In this document: in pieces, positions 1-7,080 of the stretch | Layout: each line of letters begins with the position of its first letter | How positions within the stretch are numbered: the first letter of the stretch is position 1 | Assembly (NCBI RefSeq): GCF_024160105.1 | Contig: NZ_JAMFTQ010000015.1 | Span: 1 to 51,449, forward strand | Length of the DNA stretch: 51,449 nt | Direction: 5' to 3' | Source of the DNA: Corynebacterium stercoris | GTDB lineage: Bacteria > Actinomycetota > Actinomycetes > Mycobacteriales > Mycobacteriaceae | Translations under genes and position numbers: made by a program | Notes under the pieces: generated by a model | Databases searched by the model: none | Told to the model about the DNA's origin: nothing | What the model saw: only the letters and a program-made list of their open reading frames with translations

Positions 1-36
1 GTTCATCCTGAGCCAGGATCAAACTCTCCACAAAAA
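1..36 (-). rRNA. rrs: 16S rRNA, 5' end only (runs off the left edge)
   Basis: The reverse complement reads GAGAGTTTGATCCTGGCTCA, the universal 16S 5' segment. Only the first ~35 nt are in the window. The exact mature 5' end is estimated. Confidence 0.95.
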
Positions 37-660
37 ACACCCACACAACATGGGTGCCACGTTTCAGAAGAAACAGGCCGTGAAAAGCCCAATACCCAAC
101 CAAAACAACCAACCACACACCACCAAACACCAAACAGGTGCTTCACAGTAGTGCGTGTACTGGCAAAAAATGTTTTCCAAAAATTACTGCAAACAACCAA
201 CCCCACCATCCGACGAGGAAAAACATGGGGCTGGCCAAAAAACTTGCAAAAAAATGATGCGAATCAATCATGAACCACACCAACAATGGCATCCCCATCA
301 ATGGATTCAAGACACCACCACCGGCACACACCAACCACACCCCAAAAAACCAGGGCGCAGCCAATGCCACAGGCACACAACCAACCACAAACAAAAAATG
401 CATTGGCACACTATCGAGTTCTCAAACAACACACGCACACCCCAACACCCCAGAACCAAATCCAGGTGCTGCGAGTCACGCTAGTTTCTTAGATCGTCAA
501 CGGTAGTTTTCCTAACCGCTCACACACCAGACACAAACTGTCTCGGCGGGGCGTTGTCGGTCGCGCTGACTCGAACTAAGTTACACACCCCACCCACACA
601 ACACAAACCCCCAGCACAACCCCACAAACCACACACCAACAAACACACAAACAAACGTCG
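37..660 (-). promoter_or_regulatory. rrn promoter and leader region with antitermination box
   Basis: No credible gene lies here. On the minus strand positions 405-430 read TTGTTTGAGAACTCGATAG followed by TGTGCC, which resembles the actinobacterial rRNA leader boxA-type signal. A TAACTT hexamer near 576-581 (minus) is a possible promoter -10; I cannot place the start site firmly. The region is almost only A and C on the plus strand in stretches, most clearly 582-655, so the transcript would be G/U-rich. A motif of the GCTTTCCGACGTT family (variant GCTTTTCGACGTT, minus strand) sits at 653-666, just past the murA stop. I see no clear murA terminator. Confidence 0.7.
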
Positions 661-669
661 AAAAGCGTC

Positions 670-1926
670 TTAGCTCTGGACGCGCTCGATGTTCGCGCCG
701 AGGGCGTTGAGCTGCTCCACGAAGGACGGGTAGCCGCGGTCGATGTGGTAGACGTCGTGGACCGTGGTCACGCCATCGGCGACAAGGCCGGCGAGGACGA
801 GGCCGGCGCCGGCGCGGATGTCGGAGGACCAGACATCGGTGGAACTGAGCTGCTCGACGCCGCGCAGAACCACGTGGTGGCCGTCCACGGTGGCGTCGGC
901 GCCAAGGCGCTGCATCTCGTCGACGAAGCGGAAGCGGGCCTCGAAGACGTTCTCGGTGATGACGGATGCGCCGTCGGCAATCGTGGAAATGGCTATAGCC
1001 ATCGGCTGCAGGTCCGTCGGGAAGCCGGGGAACGGCAGGGTCTGGTAATCCACGGCCTTGGGGCGGGTGTCCATGCGGACGCGGAAGCCGTTGTCGTAGG
1101 TCTCAACGTCGGCACCCGCGAGCTTGAGCTTGCTCAGCGCGAGGTGCAGGTGGCGCGGCGCGATCCCGGTGACCGTGATGTCGCCGCGGGTGATCGCCGC
1201 CGCGTACGCCCAAGTGCCTGCCACAATTCGGTCGCCGACCACGGTGTGCTCGGTCGGGGCGAGGGAATCCACGCCGTCGATGGTGATGGTGGATGTGCCG
1301 GCACCCTCGATGCGCGCGCCCATCTCGCAGAGCATGTCGCAGAGGTCCACGATCTCCGGCTCGCGGGCGGCGTTGTCCAGTACCGTCTGCCCCTCGGCGA
1401 GGACGGACGCGGTGATGATGTTCTCCGTCGCGCCGACGGAGGGGAAGTCCAGCTTGATGGTGGCGCCGCGGAGGTGGTCCGCACGCGCCACCACGGCGCC
1501 GTGCTCGATATGCGTGGTGGCGCCCAGCTTCTCCAGGCCGGTCTGGTGCATGTCCAGCGGGCGGGAGCCGATGGCGTCGCCGCCCGGCAGCGCCACGCGC
1601 GCCTCATGGCAGCGGGCAACCAAGGGCCCCAGCACCGCGACGGAGGCGCGGAACTGGCGCACGGCCTCAAAGTCCGCGTTGGGGGAGACCTCGGCCGGTG
1701 TGTGAATGCGCACCGTGGCGCCGTCGATCTCCACGTCGCAGCCGAGGCCCACCAGCACCTGAGCCATCAGCGGCACGTCCAGGATCTCGGGGCAGTTGTG
1801 CAGCGTGGTCGTGCCCTCGGCGAGCAGCGCCGCCGCCATGAGCTTCAGCACGCTGTTCTTCGCGCCGTCAACCTTCACCACGCCGGACAGGCGGGAACCA
1901 CCGGTAACCAGGAATTTCTCTTTCAC
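670..1926 (-). CDS. murA: UDP-N-acetylglucosamine 1-carboxyvinyltransferase (MurA)
   Basis: First committed cytoplasmic step of peptidoglycan synthesis: transfers enolpyruvate from PEP to UDP-GlcNAc. The 418 residues match full-length MurA. GAKN (21-24) is the substrate-binding lysine motif. The active-site loop reads [13 protein letters not shown], with Asp117 where most bacteria have the Cys alkylated by fosfomycin; M. tuberculosis MurA has the same Asp. The start is GTG. A minus-strand -10 hexamer TACTCT (1934-1939) lies 7 nt upstream, so the mRNA is probably leaderless. It is transcribed toward the rRNA genes and lies downstream of ramA on the same strand. Confidence 0.96.
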   Translation of the reverse strand: MKEKFLVTGGSRLSGVVKVDGAKNSVLKLMAAALLAEGTTTLHNCPEILDVPLMAQVLVGLGCDVEIDGATVRIHTPAEVSPNADFEAVRQFRASVAVLGPLVARCHEARVALPGGDAIGSRPLDMHQTGLEKLGATTHIEHGAVVARADHLRGATIKLDFPSVGATENIITASVLAEGQTVLDNAAREPEIVDLCDMLCEMGARIEGAGTSTITIDGVDSLAPTEHTVVGDRIVAGTWAYAAAITRGDITVTGIAPRHLHLALSKLKLAGADVETYDNGFRVRMDTRPKAVDYQTLPFPGFPTDLQPMAIAISTIADGASVITENVFEARFRFVDEMQRLGADATVDGHHVVLRGVEQLSSTDVWSSDIRAGAGLVLAGLVADGVTTVHDVYHIDRGYPSFVEQLNALGANIERVQS

Positions 1927-1959
1927 GCTCCCAAGAGTACCGGCGATGGCGGGGCAGGC

Positions 1960-2805
1960 TTAGGGCAGCGCGCCGATGCGGCGGGCGGCGTTGACCGCCT
2001 CGTAGCGGGTGTGCGCACCCAGTTTGCGCATCACGCTGCGCAGGTAGGACTTCACGGTCTCGGCACCGATGCCCATCTCCTCCGCGGCCTCGACGTTGGT
2101 GTGGCCGAGCGCCACGCAGGACAACACGTCCAGCTCGCGGGCGGACAGCTTCGTCGACTGCTTCACGCGCACAGGCGAAACCATCTGGTCGCAGAGCTGC
2201 TCGAGCTCCTTGCGCAGCGCCTCATCCTCCACGCGGTTGGCCAGCATGCGCAGTTTGGAGTGGGTGGAGCGCACCTGCTCCCACTCAGCGCCGTTCATCA
2301 CGCGGCCCGGTTTGGCCGGCGCCTTGCCGCCGTCGGCGCGGCGCATCGCGGAGTTCACGGCCAAGTCCTGCTCCAGGGTGCGGGCGGTGAGGGTGACCTC
2401 CTCGATCACCTTGTCGCCGAGACGCACCGTGGAGTGCACACCCACATAAAGCACGCCGCGGATCTCGCGCTGCACAATCACCGGCACAGCCACCACAGAA
2501 TGCAGGCCCTCGTCCTGGATCACCTTGTCGTACTCGTGGGAGATCACGTTCGCGCGGGTGTAGTCGGACACACCCACGGCGCGGCGGGTCGTCACCACAC
2601 GTCCACCCACACCGCACCCCTGCTCGATGGTCAGGTTCTGCAGCGCGGGGGTGCGCAGGCCGATCCACTGCGTGATCTGGAGGCGGTTATCCGCCAGCAG
2701 GGTGCCGTACATCGCCACCGGAATCCCGGTAGCCGTCTTCAGCGCGGTAAGCGCGGCGCGGATCGCGTCGTCGTCATCTTTGATCCGTTGGGCATCAACC
2801 GTCAT
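1960..2805 (-). CDS. ramA: LuxR-family transcriptional regulator RamA (acetate metabolism)
   Basis: A 281-residue regulator with an N-terminal GAF-like sensory region (about 20-150) and a C-terminal LuxR-type helix-turn-helix (about 215-278, LSARELDVLSCVALGH then AETVKSYLRSVMRKLGA). Size, architecture and position between murA and cysK match C. glutamicum RamA, which controls acetate and central carbon genes. The ATG is preceded by GGGAAGG at a rather long distance. The minus-strand promoter candidate is TATGAT (2857-2862) with a C/G-run motif between -35 and -10 that fits the described RamA box, suggesting autoregulation. The specific identity rests on synteny as well as sequence. Confidence 0.88.
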   Translation of the reverse strand: MTVDAQRIKDDDDAIRAALTALKTATGIPVAMYGTLLADNRLQITQWIGLRTPALQNLTIEQGCGVGGRVVTTRRAVGVSDYTRANVISHEYDKVIQDEGLHSVVAVPVIVQREIRGVLYVGVHSTVRLGDKVIEEVTLTARTLEQDLAVNSAMRRADGGKAPAKPGRVMNGAEWEQVRSTHSKLRMLANRVEDEALRKELEQLCDQMVSPVRVKQSTKLSARELDVLSCVALGHTNVEAAEEMGIGAETVKSYLRSVMRKLGAHTRYEAVNAARRIGALP

Positions 2806-2856
2806 GGGTTCTTCAACCTTCCCGCCAGCTTTCTCGCTGCCACTTCAACGCTCCTG

Positions 2857-2878
2857 ATCATAACGCCTGAGCGGGGGT
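2857..2878 (-). promoter_or_regulatory. ramA promoter with candidate RamA self-binding site
   Basis: On the minus strand a TATGAT -10 occupies 2857-2862 and TTTTGC lies 17 nt upstream. Between them is ACCCCCG (2872-2878 = CGGGGGT on plus), which fits the RamA motif described for C. glutamicum: runs of 4-6 G followed by T/C, or A followed by 4-5 C. Placement inside the promoter would suit negative autoregulation. The motif is short, so chance is possible. Confidence 0.4.
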
Positions 2879-2970
2879 AGCAAAACTTGCCCTCGCCGAA
2901 GCCCGCATGTTGGAAGCTGTCTGTTTCCCTACACCCGCGCGTTGCCCCCGGGGGAAGCGGTCGGGGGGAG

Positions 2971-3004
2971 ACGTCGGAAAGCAAGGGCTTTCGCTTTCCG
3001 ACGT
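2971..3004. repeat. Palindromic pair of the GCTTTCCGACGT motif
   Basis: ACGTCGGAAAGC (2971-2982) is the exact reverse complement of GCTTTCCGACGT (2993-3004), a 12-bp-arm hairpin with a 10-nt loop in the ramA/cysK divergent region. The right half is followed by TTCGTTTCCCC and belongs to a dispersed intergenic motif family also seen at 4072, 25168, 44107, 44121, 48303 and 50126. Function unknown. Confidence 0.6.
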
Positions 3005-3050
3005 TTCGTTTCCCCTGCTCAACATGAGAGACCACACAGTCTTTTTGGAA

Positions 3051-3066
3051 AAGACTGGACGGTCTA
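3051..3066 (+). promoter_or_regulatory. McbR-type operator upstream of cysK
   Basis: AAGAC-N6-GTCTA at 3051-3066 matches the McbR palindrome TAGAC-N6-GTCTA of corynebacteria with one mismatch. It sits 11 nt upstream of the cysK -10 and covers the -35 position, as expected for repression of sulfur genes. A second perfect dyad, AGTCTTTT (3038-3045) with AAAAGACT (3049-3056), overlaps its left half. Confidence 0.72.
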
Positions 3067-3077
3067 CTTTTCGTATG

Positions 3078-3083
3078 TATACT
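3078..3083 (+). promoter_or_regulatory. cysK promoter -10
   Basis: TATACT preceded by TG at 3076-3077 gives an extended -10. The GTG start is 46 nt downstream with AAGGAG between, so this transcript has a leader, unlike many neighbours. Confidence 0.6.
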
Positions 3084-3129
3084 TCGGAACCGTTAGCGAA
3101 TGCAAGCCCGAATCTAAGGAGCAGTAGTA

Positions 3130-4071
3130 GTGGCAAACGTTGCAAATAACGTCCTGGACCTCGTCGGCGGCACCCCGCTGGTTGAGCTGCACGGCATCAC
3201 CGAGGCGCACGGCGCGAAGGCCCGCGTGCTGGCGAAGCTGGAGTTCTACAACCCGGCGAACTCTGTGAAGGACCGCATCGGTAAGGCAATCGTCGAGGCC
3301 GCCGAGGCTTCCGGCGAGCTGAAGCCGGGCGGCACCATCGTGGAGGCCACCTCCGGCAACACCGGCATCGCGCTCGCGCTCGCAGGCGCGGCGAAGGGCT
3401 ACAAGGTCATTCTGACCATGCCGGAGACCATGTCCACCGAGCGTCGTGTCGTGCTGCGCGCCTTCGGTGCGGAGATCGTGCTCACCCCGGGTTCTGCCGG
3501 CATGAAGGGCGCTGTGGAGAAGGCGAACGAGATCGTCGCCGAGACCGAGAACGCCATCCTGGCCCGCCAGTTCGAGAACGAGGCAAACCCGCGCGCCCAC
3601 TACACCACCACCGGCCCGGAGATCTGGGCTGACACCGACGGCCAGGTGGACATCCTGGTCGCTGGCGTGGGCACCGGCGGCACCATCTCCGGTGCCGGCA
3701 AGTACCTCAAGGAGCAGAACCCGGACCTCAAGGCCATCGCCGTCGAGCCGGCTGCTTCCCCGCTGCTGAGCAAGGGCGAGGCCGGCCCGCACAAGATCCA
3801 GGGCCTGGGCGCGAACTTCGTGCCGGGCACCCTCGACCGCACCATCGTCGATGAGATCATCACCGTGACCAACGAGGATGCGGTTGCCACCTCCCGCGAG
3901 CTGGCCCGCGAGGACGCCATCCTCGGCGGCATCTCCACCGGCGCAAACGTCAAGGCAGCCCTCGAGGTCGCCGCGCGCCCGGAGAACGAGGGCAAGACCA
4001 TCGTGGTCGTCGTCTGCGACTTCGGCGAGCGCTACGTCTCCACCCTCCTCTACGACGACATCCGGGACTAA
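3130..4071 (+). CDS. cysK: Cysteine synthase A (O-acetylserine sulfhydrylase)
   Basis: Cytoplasmic PLP enzyme that joins sulfide and O-acetylserine to make cysteine. The 313 residues match the family length. The PLP-binding lysine is Lys47 in NSVKDRIG, the substrate loop TSGNTG is at 75-80, and [10 protein letters not shown] is the phosphate-binding loop. GTG start at 3130 with AAGGAG upstream. cysE follows on the same strand after a strong GC hairpin, so the two are close but probably separately transcribed. The upstream McbR-type box predicts repression when sulfur is plentiful. Confidence 0.97.
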   Translation: MANVANNVLDLVGGTPLVELHGITEAHGAKARVLAKLEFYNPANSVKDRIGKAIVEAAEASGELKPGGTIVEATSGNTGIALALAGAAKGYKVILTMPETMSTERRVVLRAFGAEIVLTPGSAGMKGAVEKANEIVAETENAILARQFENEANPRAHYTTTGPEIWADTDGQVDILVAGVGTGGTISGAGKYLKEQNPDLKAIAVEPAASPLLSKGEAGPHKIQGLGANFVPGTLDRTIVDEIITVTNEDAVATSRELAREDAILGGISTGANVKAALEVAARPENEGKTIVVVVCDFGERYVSTLLYDDIRD

Positions 4072-4131
4072 GCTTTCCGACGTTCATTTACCCCCGCCCC
4101 CAGCCCGAATACAACGGGCAGGGGGCGGGGG
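4072..4131 (+). terminator. GC-rich hairpin between cysK and cysE, preceded by the GCTTTCCGACGTTC motif
   Basis: Arms 4091-4107 and 4115-4131 (CCCCCGCCCCC..., GGGGGCGGGGG) pair at 16 of 17 positions around a 7-nt loop, directly after the cysK stop. There is no long T tract. The 5' side, GCTTTCCGACGTTC at 4072-4085 followed by ATTTACCCCCGCCCC, is a copy of the dispersed motif. Confidence 0.65.
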
Positions 4132-4153
4132 TTCGGTCTGTAAGCTCACCGGC

Positions 4154-4744
4154 ATGTTGTATTCGATCATCTCCACCATCCGGGAAGACCTCGCCAACGC
4201 GCGCGACCACGATCCCGCCGCGCGCGGCGACGTGGAGAACGCGATTGTGTACTCCGGCCTCCACGCAATCTGGATCCACCGGGTGTGCCACGCGATGTGG
4301 ATTCGCGGCTGGAAGGCGCCGGCCCGCATCCTGGCGCAGTTCAACCGCTTCCTCACCGGCATTGAGATCCACCCGGGTGCGACGATCGGGCGCCGCTTCT
4401 TCATCGACCACGGCATGGGCATCGTCATCGGCGAGACCGCCGAGATCGGCGACGGCGTCATGCTCTACCACGGCGTCACCCTCGGCGGGCAGGTGCTCAC
4501 GCAGACGAAGCGCCACCCGACGATCGGCGACAACGTGACCATCGGCGCCGGCGCGAAAGTGCTCGGCCCCATCACGATTGGCGCGAACTCGGCCATCGGC
4601 GCGAACGCCGTGGTGACGAAGGACGTGCCGGAGAACTCCATCGCCGTCGGCATCCCGGCGAAGGCGCGTGAGCGCAAGTCCGACGAGCAGGTCCGCCTCG
4701 TCGACCCGGACAACTACGTCGACCCCGGCAGCTACATCATTTAA
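4154..4744 (+). CDS. cysE: Serine O-acetyltransferase
   Basis: Acetylates serine with acetyl-CoA to give the substrate of CysK; the two enzymes form the cysteine synthase pair. The 196-residue protein has an N-terminal helical part and a C-terminal left-handed beta helix of hexapeptide repeats from about residue 70, with [18 protein letters not shown] and the catalytic His of LYHGVTLGG (His106). The ATG at 4154 is favoured over the longer in-frame reading because TAAGCT (4141-4146) is a good -10 exactly 7 nt upstream, implying a leaderless mRNA. Its stop overlaps the stop of the opposing GNAT gene. Confidence 0.95.
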   Translation: MLYSIISTIREDLANARDHDPAARGDVENAIVYSGLHAIWIHRVCHAMWIRGWKAPARILAQFNRFLTGIEIHPGATIGRRFFIDHGMGIVIGETAEIGDGVMLYHGVTLGGQVLTQTKRHPTIGDNVTIGAGAKVLGPITIGANSAIGANAVVTKDVPENSIAVGIPAKARERKSDEQVRLVDPDNYVDPGSYII

Positions 4745-5025
4745 ACCAGGTCCTTGTACTCCGGGTTGGCGTCGATGCAGGCGCTCACCGCGGAGCACAT
4801 GGGCACGACGCCCATCCCGCGCTCGCGGATGTCATCCAGCGCGTACTTGATCAGCGGCTTAGACAGGCCTTGGCCGCGAAACTTCGGATCCACCTCGGTG
4901 TGCGGCATGACGCGCACGCCGATCAGGTCGCTGTAGTCGGCGAACCCGGCCAGCTCTCCTCCGACCTTGATCTCGTAACGCTGGGCGGCCTCGTTGAGGC
5001 TAACGGTGTAGTTGTTCTCAGACAT
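4741..5025 (-). CDS. Small GNAT-family N-acetyltransferase (YidJ/NATD1-like)
   Basis: A 94-residue protein of the short GNAT type with the acetyl-CoA motif [24 protein letters not shown] (from about residue 47) and the C-terminal [18 protein letters not shown] stretch typical of this group. The substrate is unknown. It is convergent with cysE: both stops lie in one TTTAAA, overlapping by 4 nt. A minus-strand TAGGGT (5032-5037) sits 6 nt before the ATG, so the transcript is probably leaderless. Confidence 0.88.
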   Translation of the reverse strand: MSENNYTVSLNEAAQRYEIKVGGELAGFADYSDLIGVRVMPHTEVDPKFRGQGLSKPLIKYALDDIRERGMGVVPMCSAVSACIDANPEYKDLV

Positions 5026-5080
5026 GCACCCACCCTACTGATCCCGGGGCGCCCGTGCCCCGCCTCGGGCCAGCCGCTTT

Positions 5081-5158
5081 GCTGCAGCCGTTTACCCAAC
5101 CCCTGCAGAAAGGCCTTTTTAAGGGTGCCTGTGCAGAGAAGCGGTAAACGGCTGCAGC
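5081..5158. repeat. 78-bp palindromic intergenic element
   Basis: Perfect 16-bp arms GCTGCAGCCGTTTACC (5081-5096) and its reverse complement (5143-5158) enclose 46 nt holding a second, imperfect dyad (CTGCAGAAAGGC at 5103-5114 with GCCTGTGCAG at 5127-5136). It lies between the GNAT start and the tRNA-Phe terminator. There is no T tract next to the arms. Its size is close to that of the 79-bp family but the sequence is unrelated. Confidence 0.75.
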
Positions 5159-5199
5159 CCCTCTCGCCCCCTCGCCCAGCCAATGACGCAAGAAGCAAA

Positions 5200-5232
5200 A
5201 ATTCCCCGCCGCATCACGTGCGACGGGGAATT
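5200..5232 (-). terminator. Terminator of tRNA-Phe
   Basis: AATTCCCCGCCGCA and TGCGACGGGGAATT form a long stem just 3' of tRNA-Phe. On the minus strand the stem runs into TTTTTGC. Confidence 0.85.
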
Positions 5233-5237
5233 CATTG

Positions 5238-5310
5238 TGGCTAGAGCCAGGATCGAACTGGCGACCCCACACTTTTCAGGCGTGTGCTCTACCGACTGAG
5301 CTATCTAGCC
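5238..5310 (-). tRNA. tRNA-Phe (GAA)
   Basis: A 73-nt cloverleaf: acceptor GGCTAGA pairs with TCTAGCC, anticodon loop CTGAAAA (anticodon GAA), T loop TTCGATC, discriminator A. CCA is not encoded. Confidence 0.96.
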
Positions 5311-5336
5311 AGAACTGCTTAAACCAAGCTGTTCTG

Positions 5337-5410
5337 CGACCCTGACGGGACTTGAACCCGCGACCTCCGCCGTGACAGGGCGGCGCGCTAACCAACTGCG
5401 CCACAGGGCC
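5337..5410 (-). tRNA. tRNA-Asp (GTC), copy 1
   Basis: A 74-nt cloverleaf with acceptor GGCCCTG and CAGGGTC, anticodon loop CTGTCAC (anticodon GTC), discriminator G. It is identical in sequence to the copy at 5569-5642. Confidence 0.96.
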
Positions 5411-5470
5411 ATATTCTCTTGTTCTGTGCCCGCTTCCCGGCTGTTGTGGCCGTCGCTTGCACGAGTTGAT

Positions 5471-5500
5471 ACCTTACACAGACCCGCGCCGAGGCCACAA
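5471..5500 (-). promoter_or_regulatory. Putative promoter for tRNA-Asp copy 1 and tRNA-Phe
   Basis: On the minus strand TTGTGG (5495-5500) and TAAGGT (5471-5476) are spaced by 18 nt in the 158-nt gap between the two tRNA-Asp genes. A terminator lies upstream, so this pair of tRNAs would need its own promoter. Confidence 0.45.
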
Positions 5501-5538
5501 ATCAGCAGGTGGCGGCGGGAAAGTGTCGTCGCAAAGCA

Positions 5539-5561
5539 AAAAACCCGAGGCGAACCTCGGG
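5539..5561 (-). terminator. Terminator of the tRNA-Glu/tRNA-Asp unit
   Basis: CCCGAGG-CGAA-CCTCGGG (5544-5561) is followed on the minus strand by TTTTTT, a textbook intrinsic terminator. Confidence 0.88.
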
Positions 5562-5568
5562 CTAATGG

Positions 5569-5642
5569 CGACCCTGACGGGACTTGAACCCGCGACCTCC
5601 GCCGTGACAGGGCGGCGCGCTAACCAACTGCGCCACAGGGCC
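5569..5642 (-). tRNA. tRNA-Asp (GTC), copy 2
   Basis: A 74-nt cloverleaf, anticodon GTC, identical to copy 1. It lies 1 nt from tRNA-Glu, so the two are likely processed from one transcript. Confidence 0.96.
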
Positions 5643-5643
5643 G

Positions 5644-5716
5644 TACCCCCAACGGGATTCGAACCCGTGTTGCCGCCGTGAAAGGGCGGAGTCCTAGGCC
5701 TCTAGACGATAGGGGC
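5644..5716 (-). tRNA. tRNA-Glu (TTC)
   Basis: A 73-nt cloverleaf with acceptor GCCCCTA, anticodon loop CTTTCAC (anticodon TTC), T loop TTCGAAT, discriminator A. First gene of the minus-strand tRNA cluster. Confidence 0.96.
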
Positions 5717-5773
5717 GCTGATAACAGCCTCGCAATCATAAATCAGCGCCCCGCGCCGGACCAAACGGGCAGC

Positions 5774-6187
5774 TTAGCGAACGACGGGCGCGTACATCGA
5801 GCGTCGATCGGAGGAGCTGACGACCTGCGCGCCGAACGGGAAGCAGGTGACGGGGATCATCTTGAGGTTGGCCCAGGCCATCGGCAGGCCGATGATGGTA
5901 ATCGCTTGGACACCGGCGGTGACAACGTGGCCCATCGCCAGCCACATACCGGCGAAGACGAACCACAGGATGTTGCCGATCATGCCGAGCGCGCCCGTGC
6001 CGGAGGAGACCACCTCGCGGCCGAACGGCCAGATGACGTAGCCCGCGATGCGGAACGACGCCAGGCCGAACGGGATGGTGACGATGAGCAGGCACGCGAC
6101 AATGCCCGCGAACGAGTACGCGAGGAAGAGCCAGATGCCGGCGGTGAAGAACCAGATCACGTTGAGGATGAAGCGAATGAGACCCAT
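5774..6187 (-). CDS. YccF-domain inner membrane protein
   Basis: A 137-residue membrane protein made of two similar YccF modules: each has a hydrophobic helix pair and a PFG turn (WPFGREVV near 54, FPFGAQVV near 117). The family function is unknown. The ATG is preceded 6 nt upstream by TACGCT on the minus strand (6194-6199), a good -10, so leaderless translation is likely. It lies between a tRNA cluster and the broken ZIP gene on the same strand. Confidence 0.9.
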   Translation of the reverse strand: MGLIRFILNVIWFFTAGIWLFLAYSFAGIVACLLIVTIPFGLASFRIAGYVIWPFGREVVSSGTGALGMIGNILWFVFAGMWLAMGHVVTAGVQAITIIGLPMAWANLKMIPVTCFPFGAQVVSSSDRRSMYAPVVR

Positions 6188-6226
6188 GACCGCAGCGTAG
6201 CGCGGTCTGGGCGACCGCGTGCGGGT

Positions 6227-6781
6227 CTAGCTCGGCAGGATCAGCAGGCTCACGGCCATGACAGCCATGCCGGCGAGCATGCCGTAGACGGCGGTGTGGT
6301 GGCGGCCGGACTCGATCGCGGTGGGCAAGAGCTTGTCCAGGCTGACGAACACCATGACGCCGGCGATCGCGGCGAAGCTCACACCCAGGGCCTCCGGGCC
6401 GATGAACGGCCGCAAAAGGAGGAAGCCGACGATTGCGCCGAGCGGCTCCGCCAAGCCCGAGATGGTGGCCCAGCCGGCGGCGCGCCACTTCTGGCCGGTG
6501 GCTTCGCGCAGCGGCACGGCGACGGCGATGCCCTCCGGCACGTTGTGGATGGCGATGGCCAGGGCGATCGGCAACGCCAGCACCGGGTCTTCGAGGGCGA
6601 CGACGAACGTGGCGAAGCCCTCGGGGAAGTTGTGCACTGCGATTGCGATGGCGGTGAGCAGGCCGACGTTGCGCATCTGCGAGGCACGCTGGACCCGGCC
6701 GGCATTTCGGGCGGCCGCCCCGGAGGCCGCGCCTGCGGCCACGCCCTCGTGCGGGTTCACGTCGTCCGAGGCAACGTCCAT
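6227..6781 (-). pseudogene. 5'-truncated ZIP-family metal transporter (ZupT/GufA-like)
   Basis: The reading frame contains the second half of a ZIP transporter: five hydrophobic helices, with HNFPEG and HNVPEG metal-binding motifs in consecutive helices and the GLAEPLGAIVGF segment. ZupT-type proteins are about 250-260 residues with eight helices; here only about 184 residues follow the first plausible ATG (6781), and helices 1-3 are missing. An in-frame TTG at 6841 adds residues from the tRNA-Lys terminator and is not credible. The gene appears cut off at the tRNA boundary. It could still give a short protein, but transport is doubtful. Confidence 0.6.
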
Positions 6782-6812
6782 GGGCGGGCACCCCCGTGAG
6801 CAGCGGATAGCG

Positions 6813-6838
6813 AAAAGACCGGAAACGCTTCCGGTCTT
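6813..6838 (-). terminator. Terminator of tRNA-Lys
   Basis: AAGACCGGAA (6815-6824) pairs with TTCCGGTCTT (6829-6838); on the minus strand it runs into TTTTCG. It lies 4 nt past the tRNA 3' end. Confidence 0.88.
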
Positions 6839-6842
6839 CAAG

Positions 6843-6915
6843 TGGGCCCTCCGGGGCTCGAACCCGGGACCTGCGGATTAAAAGTCCGTAGCTCTACCAA
6901 CTGAGCTAAAGGCCC
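6843..6915 (-). tRNA. tRNA-Lys (TTT)
   Basis: A 73-nt cloverleaf: acceptor GGGCCTT pairs with AGGGCCC, anticodon loop CTTTTAA (anticodon TTT), T loop TTCGAGC, discriminator A. Confidence 0.96.
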
Positions 6916-7080
6916 AACGTACTCATCGTAGTCAATCCGCCCGGGTGGGCTGAAATCAGGCCTAGCCACCCCCTAAGGAGGGCGATCCCGGTTACAAAAC
7001 GCCGGTTCCCTCACCGGAGATCGAAAGAGACGATCAAACTATGAGCGACCGCGTCTTTAACCCGAAGGAGGGTGCTGCTC

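Noticed and set aside
155..506. Short frames in the rRNA leader
   Set aside because: His/Thr/Pro/Gln-rich translations come from the A/C-only composition; no ribosome-binding sites, and the leader boxA-type signal explains the region.
745..2880. Long plus-strand frame opposite murA and ramA
   Set aside because: It is the antisense shadow of two high-GC genes; composition is His/Arg/Gly-rich with no recognisable domain. The same applies to the long frames opposite cydAB, pst, the CoA-transferase and purL.
6782..6841. TTG start at 6841 for the ZIP gene
   Set aside because: It lies within the tRNA-Lys terminator and adds residues unrelated to ZIP proteins.
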